A stretch of 42,122 nt of DNA from Archaeoglobi archaeon (lineage in GTDB: Archaea > Halobacteriota > Archaeoglobi > Archaeoglobales > Archaeoglobaceae), in contig JAPDIW010000043.1 in assembly GCA_029259415.1 (NCBI GenBank), forward strand, positions 1 through 42,122, in the 5' to 3' direction. A model generated the notes under the pieces. It was given only the letters and a program-made list of their open reading frames with translations, did not search any database and had not been told where the DNA came from. This document shows positions 24,358 through 32,727 of this stretch, in pieces. Made by a program: the position numbers and the translations under genes. How positions within the stretch are numbered: position 1 is the stretch's first letter; every line of letters starts with the position of its first letter.

Positions 24358-25518
24358 TTATGCAATTAAATATGCCAAAATTACAACACTAAGAGTGCCA
24401 ATAATGTCTGTTAAGGTGGTGGTGAGCGGTATTCCACCGTTATCCGGATCCACACCCATTCTGTGAAGCCAGATTGAAAGAGCGGTTGAGAAGAGCAGAA
24501 CGAATGCTGTTAGCGCGAGATAAACAGCAAGGAAGTAGAGAAAATCCTTTAATTCCGGTAAGGCCGTACCCGTAAAAAAGCTGGCGGAGAGGAAGGCAAG
24601 GATAAAGATTATTGGAGCTATTATAAGTGAGGTTGGGAAGATGTATATTGCGTCGATGAACTTTCTGCTCTGAAGTTCGCCAAGATGCAACTTTGTTGAG
24701 GTTCTGGCAACCATGATGCTGCCGTAGTTGCCTATACTTCCTATCACTGCCGGATACGCGAAGCTCAGAAACACAGCCCTGTGTATTATTTCGCTGAACT
24801 CCTGCAAAATGTTACCAGTCACGCTCTGGATGAGAGCGAGCAGAGAAACTATCATTAACACCTCCTTGTAAGCTTTTTTGTCGTATCCGCCTCTTACGGA
24901 CAGGTAGATGGACACCATCAGAATAACCACCAAAATTATGGTTGAAAACCAGGCAGCACTGTATTTCTCAAAGATGAAGATGAAAAGCACAATTGACGGG
25001 ATTGAAACCAGGTCGGCGAAGGTGGTGACGGCGGGCCCCATTATGTTGTCTGGATCCAGACCTCTTCTGAAGCTCTCAATTACGATTATTGCCGTGAAAA
25101 TTCCGAGAATTGCAGAAATCATGACGCTGGAATCAAGAATTATTTGAAAGGTTGTTGTCAAACCCTCCTTTCCAAAAAACTTTATCGCAGCAATCATGAA
25201 GAGGATAAGGGCGGGAACTGTTGCAGCCCAGATGCTGAAAAACACATTTTTTGATATGTACTCGTCTCTGATCGACGGATTTGATGAACCGAGATACAGG
25301 GATGTTGAGATTCTTGAGCCGAGAGAGCCAAAGACGTTACCCCTCAGTCCCATAAGTCCTGGGATAACAATAAGGATTTCAGGGTAGGTTGTGAGGAGCT
25401 TCTCAAAGCTGATTCCGAGGAAGATACCGGCGCCTAAGTCGAAAATAAGGCAGAGAGTTAAGGGAACAAGAACCTGTTTCAGTGCAGAAGATATTGTAAG
25501 CTCTCTCTCCGGCTGCAA
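24358..25518 (-). CDS. MgtE/SLC41-like divalent cation transporter (two MgtE membrane domains)
   Basis: 386 aa, about ten transmembrane segments in two homologous halves. Each half carries the MgtE-type motif D-P-D-N-x-x-x-P-x-x-T-x-x-x-D: GLDPDNIMGPAVTTFADLV in the middle and GVDPDNGGIPLTTTLTDIIG near the C terminus, plus PGLMGLRGNVFGSLGSRIST and its counterpart IGSIGNYGSIMVARTSTKLH. Bacterial MgtE has one membrane domain and cytosolic CBS domains; those are absent. This is the SLC41-like organisation. Likely substrate Mg2+ or another divalent metal. It ends 45 bases before the coiled-coil gene and could be cotranscribed with it. Confidence 0.8.
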   Translation of the reverse strand: MQPERELTISSALKQVLVPLTLCLIFDLGAGIFLGISFEKLLTTYPEILIVIPGLMGLRGNVFGSLGSRISTSLYLGSSNPSIRDEYISKNVFFSIWAATVPALILFMIAAIKFFGKEGLTTTFQIILDSSVMISAILGIFTAIIVIESFRRGLDPDNIMGPAVTTFADLVSIPSIVLFIFIFEKYSAAWFSTIILVVILMVSIYLSVRGGYDKKAYKEVLMIVSLLALIQSVTGNILQEFSEIIHRAVFLSFAYPAVIGSIGNYGSIMVARTSTKLHLGELQSRKFIDAIYIFPTSLIIAPIIFILAFLSASFFTGTALPELKDFLYFLAVYLALTAFVLLFSTALSIWLHRMGVDPDNGGIPLTTTLTDIIGTLSVVILAYLIA

Positions 25519-25566
25519 CCAAGCACCCCAAAAAAATAGAAGTAGTTCAAATATATTTCAGTTTTG

Positions 25567-26598
25567 TTAGATAATCTTCTCCTTCACCATAAGTTCAGCG
25601 TTGAGAACGCTTGCTCCCGCAGCCCCTCTGACCGTGTTGTGGCCCATAACTATGTACTTCAGCCCGTTCTCACCATCCTTCCTTATTCTGCCAACGGTGA
25701 TGCTCATGCCGTTGCCAGCATCTCTGTCGAGTCTCGGCTGTGGCCTATCCGGCTCTTCTCTGACGATTATCACCTTCTCAGGGGATGTTGGAAGGTCGAG
25801 CGGTTTCAGGGATTCAAATGCTGCCTTCGCTTCCTCAACACTCACGCTGCGATCGAACTCGACCCAAACAGCTTCAGTATGTCCATCGATGACGGGAACT
25901 CTGTGGCATGAGGCTGAAACTTTGATGTTGGCAAACTCGACCTTCTGGCCATCGAACTTTCCGAGAAGCTTTAACGGCTCCTCTTCGACTTTGTCTTCCT
26001 CACCCTTTATGAACGGAATCACGTTGTCCGTTATTGCGAGTGAAGGAACTCCCGGATAGCCCGCACCGCTCAAAGCCTGCATTGAGGCAACTCTGACAGT
26101 CTTGAGCCCCAGATCCATGAGCGGTTTGAGTGAGAGCACGAGGACGATTGTGGTGCAGTTTGGATTGGTGACGATGAACCCATCCCAGCCCCTGTTCTTC
26201 TTCTGAACCTCAATCAGACCGAGGTGCTCTGGATTCACCTCCGGAATTACGAGAGGGACATCTTCTGCCATTCTGTAAGCTGACGCGTTGCTTGCAACAA
26301 CAAATCCAGCCTCAGCAAACTTCGGCTCAACCTCTCTTGCTATATCCGAAGGCAACGCTGAGAAAACGATGTCGGCATCGACATACTTTGGATCCATCGG
26401 CACCATTTCGATGTCCTTTGCAACATCGGGAACATCACGAGAGGCTATCCAGTCCACCTCTTCTCCGTACTTCTTTCCAACCCTTCTCTCCGATGCTGCA
26501 AGGCTCGTCAGCTTGAACCAAGGATGGTCTGCGAGCATCTGGATGAACTTCTGACCAACCATTCCTGTAGCTCCGAGTACCCCGACACTGTATCGCAT
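25567..26598 (-). CDS. asd: Aspartate-semialdehyde dehydrogenase
   Basis: 343 aa. It reduces aspartyl phosphate to aspartate semialdehyde with NADPH, the branch point to threonine, methionine and lysine. The Rossmann motif [17 protein letters not shown] is at residues 7-23, the catalytic Cys is Cys148 in [11 protein letters not shown], and the substrate-binding [18 protein letters not shown] region with its His follows. The archaeal/fungal subclass end [20 protein letters not shown] and [18 protein letters not shown] is present. Single gene, with about 50 bases before the transporter gene. Confidence 0.95.
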   Translation of the reverse strand: MRYSVGVLGATGMVGQKFIQMLADHPWFKLTSLAASERRVGKKYGEEVDWIASRDVPDVAKDIEMVPMDPKYVDADIVFSALPSDIAREVEPKFAEAGFVVASNASAYRMAEDVPLVIPEVNPEHLGLIEVQKKNRGWDGFIVTNPNCTTIVLVLSLKPLMDLGLKTVRVASMQALSGAGYPGVPSLAITDNVIPFIKGEEDKVEEEPLKLLGKFDGQKVEFANIKVSASCHRVPVIDGHTEAVWVEFDRSVSVEEAKAAFESLKPLDLPTSPEKVIIVREEPDRPQPRLDRDAGNGMSITVGRIRKDGENGLKYIVMGHNTVRGAAGASVLNAELMVKEKII

Positions 26599-26628
26599 GG
26601 TTGAAGGACAAGGGGCAATTTAAAAAAG

Positions 26629-26967
26629 TTAGTGGTGTAACTCCCTCTCCTCAGCCCCGTTGAGAGCGAGCATTATGTTTGCCCTGAGTGTCATTTCGAA
26701 GTAGAGCTTGTCAGGCTCAAGAATTACGAACTTCTTCGGAATGGGTATCATCAGTGTTTCGTCGCATCGGTAGCAGTGGTTTCCATTTGAATCCACAAAA
26801 ATCTTCGGTGATTCAGGCTTGCTTCTCTTCACACATAGATAAACCGACTTATCCCTGTTTTTCCTCACTGTTTGCATGATTTCATCGATGCTGTATACTC
26901 TCATCAGATTTTCGAGGATTTTATCGGCAATTTTCGAGTTGGTATCTGTTTCTTCAACAGCTTCCAT
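26629..26967 (-). CDS. Hypothetical small protein with Cys pair
   Basis: 112 aa, not recognised. An N-terminal helical part (NSKIADKILENLMRVYSIDE) is followed by YLCVKRSKPESPKIFVDSNG, then NHCYRCDETLMIPIPKKF, and a helical end with FEMTLRANIMLALNGAEERE. Three cysteines, including a C-x-x-C with a preceding His, could bind zinc. It lies 30 bases upstream of asd on the same strand and may share its transcript. No membrane segment. Confidence 0.6.
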   Translation of the reverse strand: MEAVEETDTNSKIADKILENLMRVYSIDEIMQTVRKNRDKSVYLCVKRSKPESPKIFVDSNGNHCYRCDETLMIPIPKKFVILEPDKLYFEMTLRANIMLALNGAEERELHH

Positions 26968-27053
26968 CTGAGGTAAAAGTAAACGAAGCTAAAGATAAAC
27001 CTTCTGGTTGTTGTGCATGTAACAACTCACACCTCAATATTCAAAAATTGAAA

Positions 27054-27842
27054 TTAGGGGAAGACTCTCCCTTCCAGGCTGGGATCGTGGCCGGGTAGGA
27101 TATTCTGCCTTTTCGCATAGCTTAAAGCTTTGAAACAGCTCTCGTACCACTCCGTCAGGTCGACATGCAGTCCCGGCGGGAGGAAAGGAACTTGAGAGGC
27201 TGGAATTTCCACAGTGTTTCCTGCAATGTCGGTCATTTGAATGGGATGCTTCGGAGGGAAGAAGTTGAGGTATGTGTAGAAGTGGTCTCCTGCAATGAGG
27301 TACTTCCCTCTCTCCGTCTCCACCGCAACACCCTGCAATCCCTTCGTATGGCCGGGAAGAAGCACTGTCCTGACTCCATCAGCAATCTCTACGTCACCTT
27401 CAATGAGGCAGAGGTCCATTTCTTCAAGCGGATACAGCATGCTGACATCGTAAATCCCGCGGTAGTGGAGGGGAGGGTTCAAAGCAGACTCCCACTCCCT
27501 CTTCTGGACGTAAATTCTTGCGTTGGTGAAAAGTTTTGCATTGGCAGCGTGGTCGAAGTGCAGGTGGGTGATTATGAGCTTGTCCACATCCTCAGGTTTC
27601 AGATTGACCTTCTCAAGAGCTTCTCTCAACCCTTTCTCCCCTCCACCTTTACCCGGAAATCCGTGAAACATCCCGTTCTTAGCCTCTCCAACCCCGGAAT
27701 CAACAACTATTTTCTCATCCCCGCCGTCAATGACCCAGACGTAAACCGGGCCAGTAGTCATCACTCTCATATCCCCCATCATTACAACGGCACCAAGAGG
27801 TACGCTAATCTCAGCAACCTTCAAAGGCATTATTCTGTACAT
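27054..27842 (-). CDS. Metallo-beta-lactamase fold hydrolase, lactonase-like
   Basis: 262 aa. The arrangement matches N-acyl-homoserine lactonase-like and related MBL hydrolases: KIVVDSGVGEAKNG, the dinuclear zinc motif ITHLHFDHAANAKLF (His93, His95, Asp97, His98), the later His in LLPGHTKGLQGV, Asp in LIAGDHFYTYLNFF, and a final His in ILPGHDPSLEG. Cytoplasmic. The natural substrate is unknown; lactones or thioesters are both possible. It lies about 30 bases downstream of the acyl-CoA synthetase gene on the same strand, so a role in acid or thioester metabolism is possible. Confidence 0.8.
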   Translation of the reverse strand: MYRIMPLKVAEISVPLGAVVMMGDMRVMTTGPVYVWVIDGGDEKIVVDSGVGEAKNGMFHGFPGKGGGEKGLREALEKVNLKPEDVDKLIITHLHFDHAANAKLFTNARIYVQKREWESALNPPLHYRGIYDVSMLYPLEEMDLCLIEGDVEIADGVRTVLLPGHTKGLQGVAVETERGKYLIAGDHFYTYLNFFPPKHPIQMTDIAGNTVEIPASQVPFLPPGLHVDLTEWYESCFKALSYAKRQNILPGHDPSLEGRVFP

Positions 27843-27874
27843 GAATTCTACTAAATTTTTAGTTATGAAAATGT

Positions 27875-29997
27875 TTACGCATTTTTCCTTGTCCTGATCT
27901 TCACGTCCACAACCTCTGACCCCTCGGAGCTAACCATCACGGGGTTGCAGTACATCTCCGCTATTTCCGGGAACTCTTCGATCATGTAGCTGATTCTGAG
28001 TAAAGTTTCTACAAAAGAATCCACATCGGCCTTCTCGCCACCTCTGTAGCCTTCAAGCAGCTTGTATGCCTTCAACTCTTTCACCATCTCGTAGGCATCT
28101 GACCGGGTTATCGGTGTAACTCTCACGGAAACGTCCTTCATGAGCTCAGCAAGTATGCCACCTGCTCCGCACGTTATGAGCGGACCGAAAGCCGGGTCTT
28201 CTGCCACTCCAATGAACATCTCAACACCTTTGCTCATCCTCTGGACAAGGAAACCTTCAGGATTCAGAGTCTCCATCATTCTCTTCGCCTCCTCTCTTGC
28301 CTCTTCAGGGGGTGAGATTGACCTTAACCCGCCCCCTTCTCGGTTTTGTGGACTAATTCGGCTGAATGTGCCTTGAGAGCCACTCTACCAAACTTTTTTG
28401 CAGCCTCGTAGACACTCTCAGGGTCTCTCACATGTTCATATTTGGGGTACTTTATGCCAAAACAGCCGAGCAGCTCAAACGCCTTGTCTGGAGATAGCCA
28501 CTCTTCTTTTCCCATTGCCTCCGCAATTATGGCAGCAGCCTTTGCCCTGTCAAAATCAAACGTCGGAATTGGCTCCTCTTTTTTCTCCCTCCACTTTGCG
28601 TACTCGACAACCTTTCCGAGAACCTTTGCAGCTGTGTTCGGGAAAACATAGACAGGAACCTTTACTTCATCCCCTATCACTCCATCCTTGGAATTGCTGC
28701 TTATGTAGATGTAAACCACAGGCTTTCCGAGAGAGTTGGCATACTTGGCAGCCGAAATAACAGCTCTCTCAACCGCCTCGCTCTTTTCCTTGCTGATGGC
28801 AGGGACGAAAATGTTTATTATGGCATCAACGTTCTCATCCTCAGCCACAATTTTCAGAGTGTTACCGTAATTCTCGACGTTTGCTGAAGCAGTCATGTCA
28901 ACTGGGTTCTTTACACTCGCAATGTCGGGCAGAATTTTTCCTCAGTTTTTCCATCGTCTCTGGTTTCAGCTCAGCAACCTCCAGACCTACCTGCTCACAC
29001 CAGTCGGAGGTTATTGCACCCAAACCTCCACCGTTCGTAACGATGCAAACTCTTCTTCCCTTTGGTAAGGGTTGGTGGAGAAGGAATGCTGAGATTGAAA
29101 ACAGCTCGTCAATCGAGCTAGCCCTGATTATTCCCGTTTGCTTGAAAAGTGCATCAATAGCCACTCCAGATGACGAAATTATCGCTCCAGTGTGTGAGGC
29201 TATAGCTCTCGCACCTGCAGGTGTAACTCCAGAAGCTATGGCAAGTATTAGCTTCTTTCTCTTGGCAAGTCTGGCAAACTTTCTTGGGTTGGAAATAGAC
29301 TCCTGGTAGAGCATAATCAGCTTCGTTCTCTCGTCATTTTCCCAGAATTCGATGAGGTCATTGCTGGTTATGTCAGCAACGTTTCCGAGAGACGCGAAGT
29401 AAGACAGTCCGAGGTCGTAGCTGTTGATTTTGTCCATAAGCCACTTTGAGATGCAAAGGCTATGCTTCCTTCGTGGGGTGGTATGGGGGCGAAGGATGCG
29501 AAAAGCCTAACGTCGGGAGAGGTGTTGATTATCCCCATGCAGTTGGGGCCGATTAGACGCATTCCGTACTTCCTGCATATCTCAACGAGTTTTCTCTGCC
29601 TCTCAACACCCTCACCGCCAACTTCGGCAAATCCTGCAGTTAAAACGAGCAGAGCCTTCACACCCTTCCTTCCACATTCTTCGGCAGCTTCAAGAGCGTA
29701 TTTTACTGCCACGGAAGTTACTGCCAGGTCTATTTCGTCAGGAATTTCCGAAAGCTTTTCGTAGGACTTTACGGCCATTATCGACTTAGCAGATTTGTTT
29801 ACCGGATAAACAACTCCGCTGAATCTGTAGGTGAGGATGTTGTAGAACGTTCTCCCACCAACCTTCTCAATGTCTCTGGAAGCACCAATAACCGCAACCG
29901 ATTTCGGATTGAAGAGGTTTCTTAGCGCATTGAACGTGGCTATTTTCTCCCTCTTCTCAAAATATGCCAGTACATCTTCAGTCAGAGTCGTTACCAT
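27875..29997 (-). pseudogene. ADP-forming acyl/acetyl-CoA synthetase, fused alpha-beta, with four frame breaks
   Basis: This enzyme makes ATP from acyl-CoA, ADP and phosphate. The whole gene spans about 700 codons. The CoA-binding domain (NPKSVAVIGASRDIEKVGGR) and ligase domain (RLIGPNCMGIINTSPDVRLF, SHTGAI with the phospho-His) are followed by the ATP-grasp beta part (VALKAHSAELVHKTEKG, QRMSKGVEMFIGVAEDPAFG, PLITCGAGGILAE). Breaks: near 29440 about 16 bases seem missing between SQSG and MDKIN; near 28942 one extra A (A5 run); near 28329 one extra G (G5); near 28308 one extra C (C5). Repairing these restores a full protein. Either a decayed gene or assembly errors; all conserved blocks remain. 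Confidence 0.75.
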
Positions 29998-30453
29998 TCC
30001 TTATCCCGATTTTTCCCTTTTCCGGCTTTATCTCCACCGGAAATCCAGATTCTTTAAAGACGTCTATTATGGCGTAGTTTTTCAGGAAGAACTTCACTTT
30101 CGAACACTTTTATGCCGTTCTTTTCCGCAATTTCCGCCATAGCTCCGAGCAAGATTGTTGCAACACCTTTTCCCTGAAAACCTTCTCTCACAACAAAACC
30201 GATCTCCGCGGTATCCTCCGAAATCTTTCTGTCGACTGAGTGGCCGATTATTTTGTCTCCAAAAACGGCTACGAGACCAAATTTTTCTTCGTTGCACTCA
30301 ACAAAATCTTCAACAATTTTGCAAACCTCCTCTTCGGAGGGTGTAAACATTGAACCTCATTCTCAGAGACTCTTCAGAAAGGGAAAGGTACAGTTCTTTC
30401 AGAGCTTCGTAGTCTTTTTCGCTCACAGATCTTAGCTTTACAAACGCTTCCAT
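29978..30453 (-). pseudogene. GNAT acetyltransferase next to the acyl-CoA synthetase, frameshifted
   Basis: GNAT N-acetyltransferase, using acetyl-CoA to modify an amine or lysine. From ATG 30453 it reads VKLRSVSEKDYEALKELYLS and LSEESLRMRF. It changes frame near 30350, then continues FTPSEEEVCKIVEDFVECNE and the acetyl-CoA motif GFVVREGFQGKGVATILLGA. Near 30084 an extra A in an A5 run moves the end to another frame (ENYAIIDVFKESGFPVEIKP), with stop at 29978-29980. That stop overlaps the synthetase ATG 29997. GNAT domains are often fused or linked to such synthetases (protein acyltransferases), which supports a joint role. Probable pseudogene or assembly error. Confidence 0.65.
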
Positions 30454-30522
30454 CTTTCAGATAAGCCTTTCCTTCCTTGCCATAAAGTTTTACTCTCATG
30501 GACGAAGTTTCTCAGTATTAAA

Positions 30523-31254
30523 CTATTGCCTGTTTCGCTTTTCGTTATTTAACACCCTAAGTATCAGCAATCCCGTTTCATACATGATGACAAAAAGGAC
30601 GAGACTTGCAATCTGGGTTAAGCCGGTAAAGTCCATCGTGAGATTCGTTACGAAGATAAGGATTAGGATGTAGACGGGAATTCTCAGACTTCTGTAGGTA
30701 GGATATCTAATTATGCCGAATTTGTCAGACAGTACCATGATAAGAGGGATTTGGAAGAAGAACCCGAAGGATATGAGCAATTTGAACGCGTTGGTCAGAG
30801 TTTTCTCTGCAGAGAGATAGGGGTCTACTGCACTGCTGAGAGCGATGCTGTAGAGGACTGGCACTACAAATTTGTAGGCAAAGAAGGTTCCGAAAAGGAA
30901 TATTCCGTAACTCGGAATCAGAATTGACTTCAAAAACTTCCTTTCATGCTCGTAAAGACCCGGCTTGGCGAAGAGGTAAAGCTCGTAGATTATGTAGGGG
31001 TAAAGGAGCAAGAGAGATGTTATTACTGAGAAGCTGAGCCTTATCACGACCCACTCAAGAGGTGTGAAGACGTATATGGGATTTTTTCCAACAAGCGAGT
31101 ACCAGAAGGAAAGTAAATAGGGATAGGAGACGTAGTATGAGATGGAAACTGCAACAATCAGGATTATACAGATTCTAATCAGCCTTTTTCTGAGTTCTTC
31201 GATATGTTCCCGCAGTTCGAGTTCTCTGTCTTCAGGTGGGCCACTCACATACAT
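30523..31254 (-). CDS. tatC: Sec-independent protein translocase TatC
   Basis: 243 aa, normal length, six membrane segments. TatC is the receptor of the twin-arginine pathway that exports folded, often cofactor-bearing proteins. The cytoplasmic N terminus has the family motif ELREHIEELRKRLIR. TM1 follows at about 25-45. The first periplasmic loop carries NPIYVFTPLEWVVIRLS, and the next block is LYPYIIYELYLFAKPGLYEH then ERKFLK, the most conserved TatC signature. FGFFFQIPLIMVLSDKFGII lies in the C-terminal half. No tatA lies beside it in the window. Single gene. Confidence 0.95.
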   Translation of the reverse strand: MYVSGPPEDRELELREHIEELRKRLIRICIILIVAVSISYYVSYPYLLSFWYSLVGKNPIYVFTPLEWVVIRLSFSVITSLLLLYPYIIYELYLFAKPGLYEHERKFLKSILIPSYGIFLFGTFFAYKFVVPVLYSIALSSAVDPYLSAEKTLTNAFKLLISFGFFFQIPLIMVLSDKFGIIRYPTYRSLRIPVYILILIFVTNLTMDFTGLTQIASLVLFVIMYETGLLILRVLNNEKRNRQ

Positions 31255-31375
31255 TTTCTGGTTGTAGGAAATAAATGCTTTGACAACTGTTAGAAGTTTT
31301 GTTTAATCTACCAAGAAATAGTGCCGGGAGTGGACGACCATAGCCGAGGTTTCAAAAATCCCCATCATCAAACAC

Positions 31376-31729
31376 TCACTTGTTCTTAACCTCATCCACA
31401 CGTTCCTCACCCTTCAGCGATTTAAGTTTTAGCTCTACATCGCATATCAGTTCAACCTCTATCAGTTTCTCTTCCTTGACTGTGGATGGTGGATCTTTAT
31501 AATACCTCCATCCTCCATCTTCCGCAAATGGTGAGCTAGACGTGCATAGTTCTGCCTGTAATCGTAGTCTCTCCTCAGAATCTCCATTAGATCTGCAACA
31601 GCCATTCTGTAACCTTGCTCTCTAAGGATGTCTACCACAACCCCACCTGACAGGATGTGCAAGTCCCATACAGGCGTAGGCCTTCCTTACGGCATCCGCA
31701 GGATACAGATCTTCATATTCGAATGGCAT
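31376..31729 (-). pseudogene. ArsR-like winged-helix regulator next to the cas operon, two frameshifts
   Basis: From ATG 31729: MPFEYEDLYPADAVRKAYAC, then MGLAHPVRW. After one extra base in the C4 run at 31641-31644 it continues VVDILREQGYRMAVADLMEI, then YARLAHHLRKMEDGGII. A missing base in the T3 run near 31497 leads to the charged tail DPPSTVKEEKLIEVELICDV, then ELKLKSLKGEERVDEVKNK and TGA 31376-31378. LAHPVR plus a helix-turn-helix ending in HHLRKMEDGGIIK is the ArsR winged-helix pattern. It reads away from cas6, with about 280 bases between them. A minus-strand TATA (TAATTTATAC, 31751-31760) lies about 21 bases upstream. Possibly a cas-locus regulator, now damaged. Confidence 0.6.
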
Positions 31730-31768
31730 GTTGTTAACTCAATCTTAGTCGTATAAATTACTTACTGA

Positions 31769-31782
31769 TTTACACGTGTAAA
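31769..31782. promoter_or_regulatory. Perfect 14-bp palindrome, candidate operator
   Basis: TTTACACGTGTAAA is a perfect palindrome about 9 bases upstream (in the regulator's sense) of the regulator TATA box and 40 bases upstream of its ATG. Dimeric winged-helix regulators bind such sites, so autoregulation is a reasonable inference. It is about 210 bases from the cas6 TATA box. Confidence 0.5.
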
Positions 31783-31980
31783 CAAAAAATGCGAAAATCC
31801 TATTATAAAGTATAGAGTCTACGATTCTTTGTTAAGAACTAAGTGAGAAAAAATAGTTATAACATGACACGGTAGCGATTCAGTGAAGGATAGGTCGACC
31901 AATTTCGAAAGTCAGTAGATTCATCAGCATTACATAGTAAGCGATTCTCCTATCATCGAAAGTAACCTTAGATCATTAAA

Positions 31981-31992
31981 GTTAAATAATAG
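31981..31992 (+). promoter_or_regulatory. TATA box of the cas interference operon
   Basis: GTTAAATAATAG at 31981-31992 with AT-rich upstream DNA lies about 20-28 bases before ATG 32011. This spacing predicts a leaderless or nearly leaderless cas6 mRNA and supports the ATG start over an in-frame TTG at 31999. Confidence 0.55.
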
Positions 31993-32010
31993 TATGTTTT
32001 GCTATTTACT

Positions 32011-32727
32011 ATGCGTGTAAGGGTTGATCTAACACCCCTTGAGGGTGTTGCCAAGATTGACCTAAACTACTTTTACTATCTCGCTTCTCTCATATATCGG
32101 GCGATAAGGTCTGCGGACAGAACCCTTTCACTGGAACTCCACAAGCCTTATGGCCCTAAGCTTTTCACGTTCAGTAAACTTTTCGCTGAAAACTTCAAAA
32201 TTGAAAGAAACCGGATGTGGATTGAGGGTCCAGCCCACTTTTTCTTTTCCTCACCGAAGAACGAGATGTGTGAGAAGTTCGTTGAAGGACTTCTAACGAA
32301 TCCGGAGGTAAGTATAGGAAATGTACAATTTCTCGTTACAGGTATTGAGGTTTTGAGGGAAAAGAAAATAGGGGAGAAAGAGAAGTTTGTCACACTGAGT
32401 CCAATAGCTGTCACAACAGTCGAACGTCAGGGTTACTCCAGAAGAAGTGTTGACCTCTACCCATCAGATGCAAGATTTTACGAAATTTTGAAGAGAAATC
32501 TCGTGAAAAAATACGTTGCTCTCCACGGCAAAGAGCCAGAGAATGATGAATTGAATATAGAGCCAATTTCCGTAAAGCCGAAGAGGCTGAGAGTAAAGAA
32601 TACATTTCACCGCTGTTCGGAAATGGTTTTTCTCGCTGAGGGGAGCAGAGAGCTTCTTGAGGTAGGGTACAAGGCAGGATTTGGGGCGAAGAACAGCATG
32701 GGGTTCGGGATGGTGAAGGTGGTATGA
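32011..32727 (+). CDS. cas6: CRISPR endoribonuclease Cas6
   Basis: 238 aa. Cas6 cuts the pre-crRNA within each repeat, leaving an 8-nt repeat tag (here ATTGAAAG). The fold is two ferredoxin-like domains. N-terminal segment ELHKPYGPKLFTFSKL is the family pattern (conserved His, then FTFS). The C terminus has the Gly-rich loop EVGYKAGFGAKNSMGFGMVK, the main Cas6 hallmark. Base composition appears more GC-rich than the following cas genes. The stop overlaps the cas8 start (ATGA). First gene of the interference operon. Confidence 0.93.
   Translation: MRVRVDLTPLEGVAKIDLNYFYYLASLIYRAIRSADRTLSLELHKPYGPKLFTFSKLFAENFKIERNRMWIEGPAHFFFSSPKNEMCEKFVEGLLTNPEVSIGNVQFLVTGIEVLREKKIGEKEKFVTLSPIAVTTVERQGYSRRSVDLYPSDARFYEILKRNLVKKYVALHGKEPENDELNIEPISVKPKRLRVKNTFHRCSEMVFLAEGSRELLEVGYKAGFGAKNSMGFGMVKVV

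Noticed and set aside
25601-26059. 152-codon plus-strand frame over asd
   Set aside because: Shadow of asd, Ser/Pro/Thr-rich as usual for such antisense frames.
27165-27854. 229-codon frame on the plus strand over the metallo-hydrolase
   Set aside because: Antisense shadow; the minus-strand protein has a full zinc motif set.
31310-31375. GC-rich segment with a tRNA-like look downstream of the regulator
   Set aside because: No cloverleaf can be drawn: no acceptor pairing or T-arm consensus.
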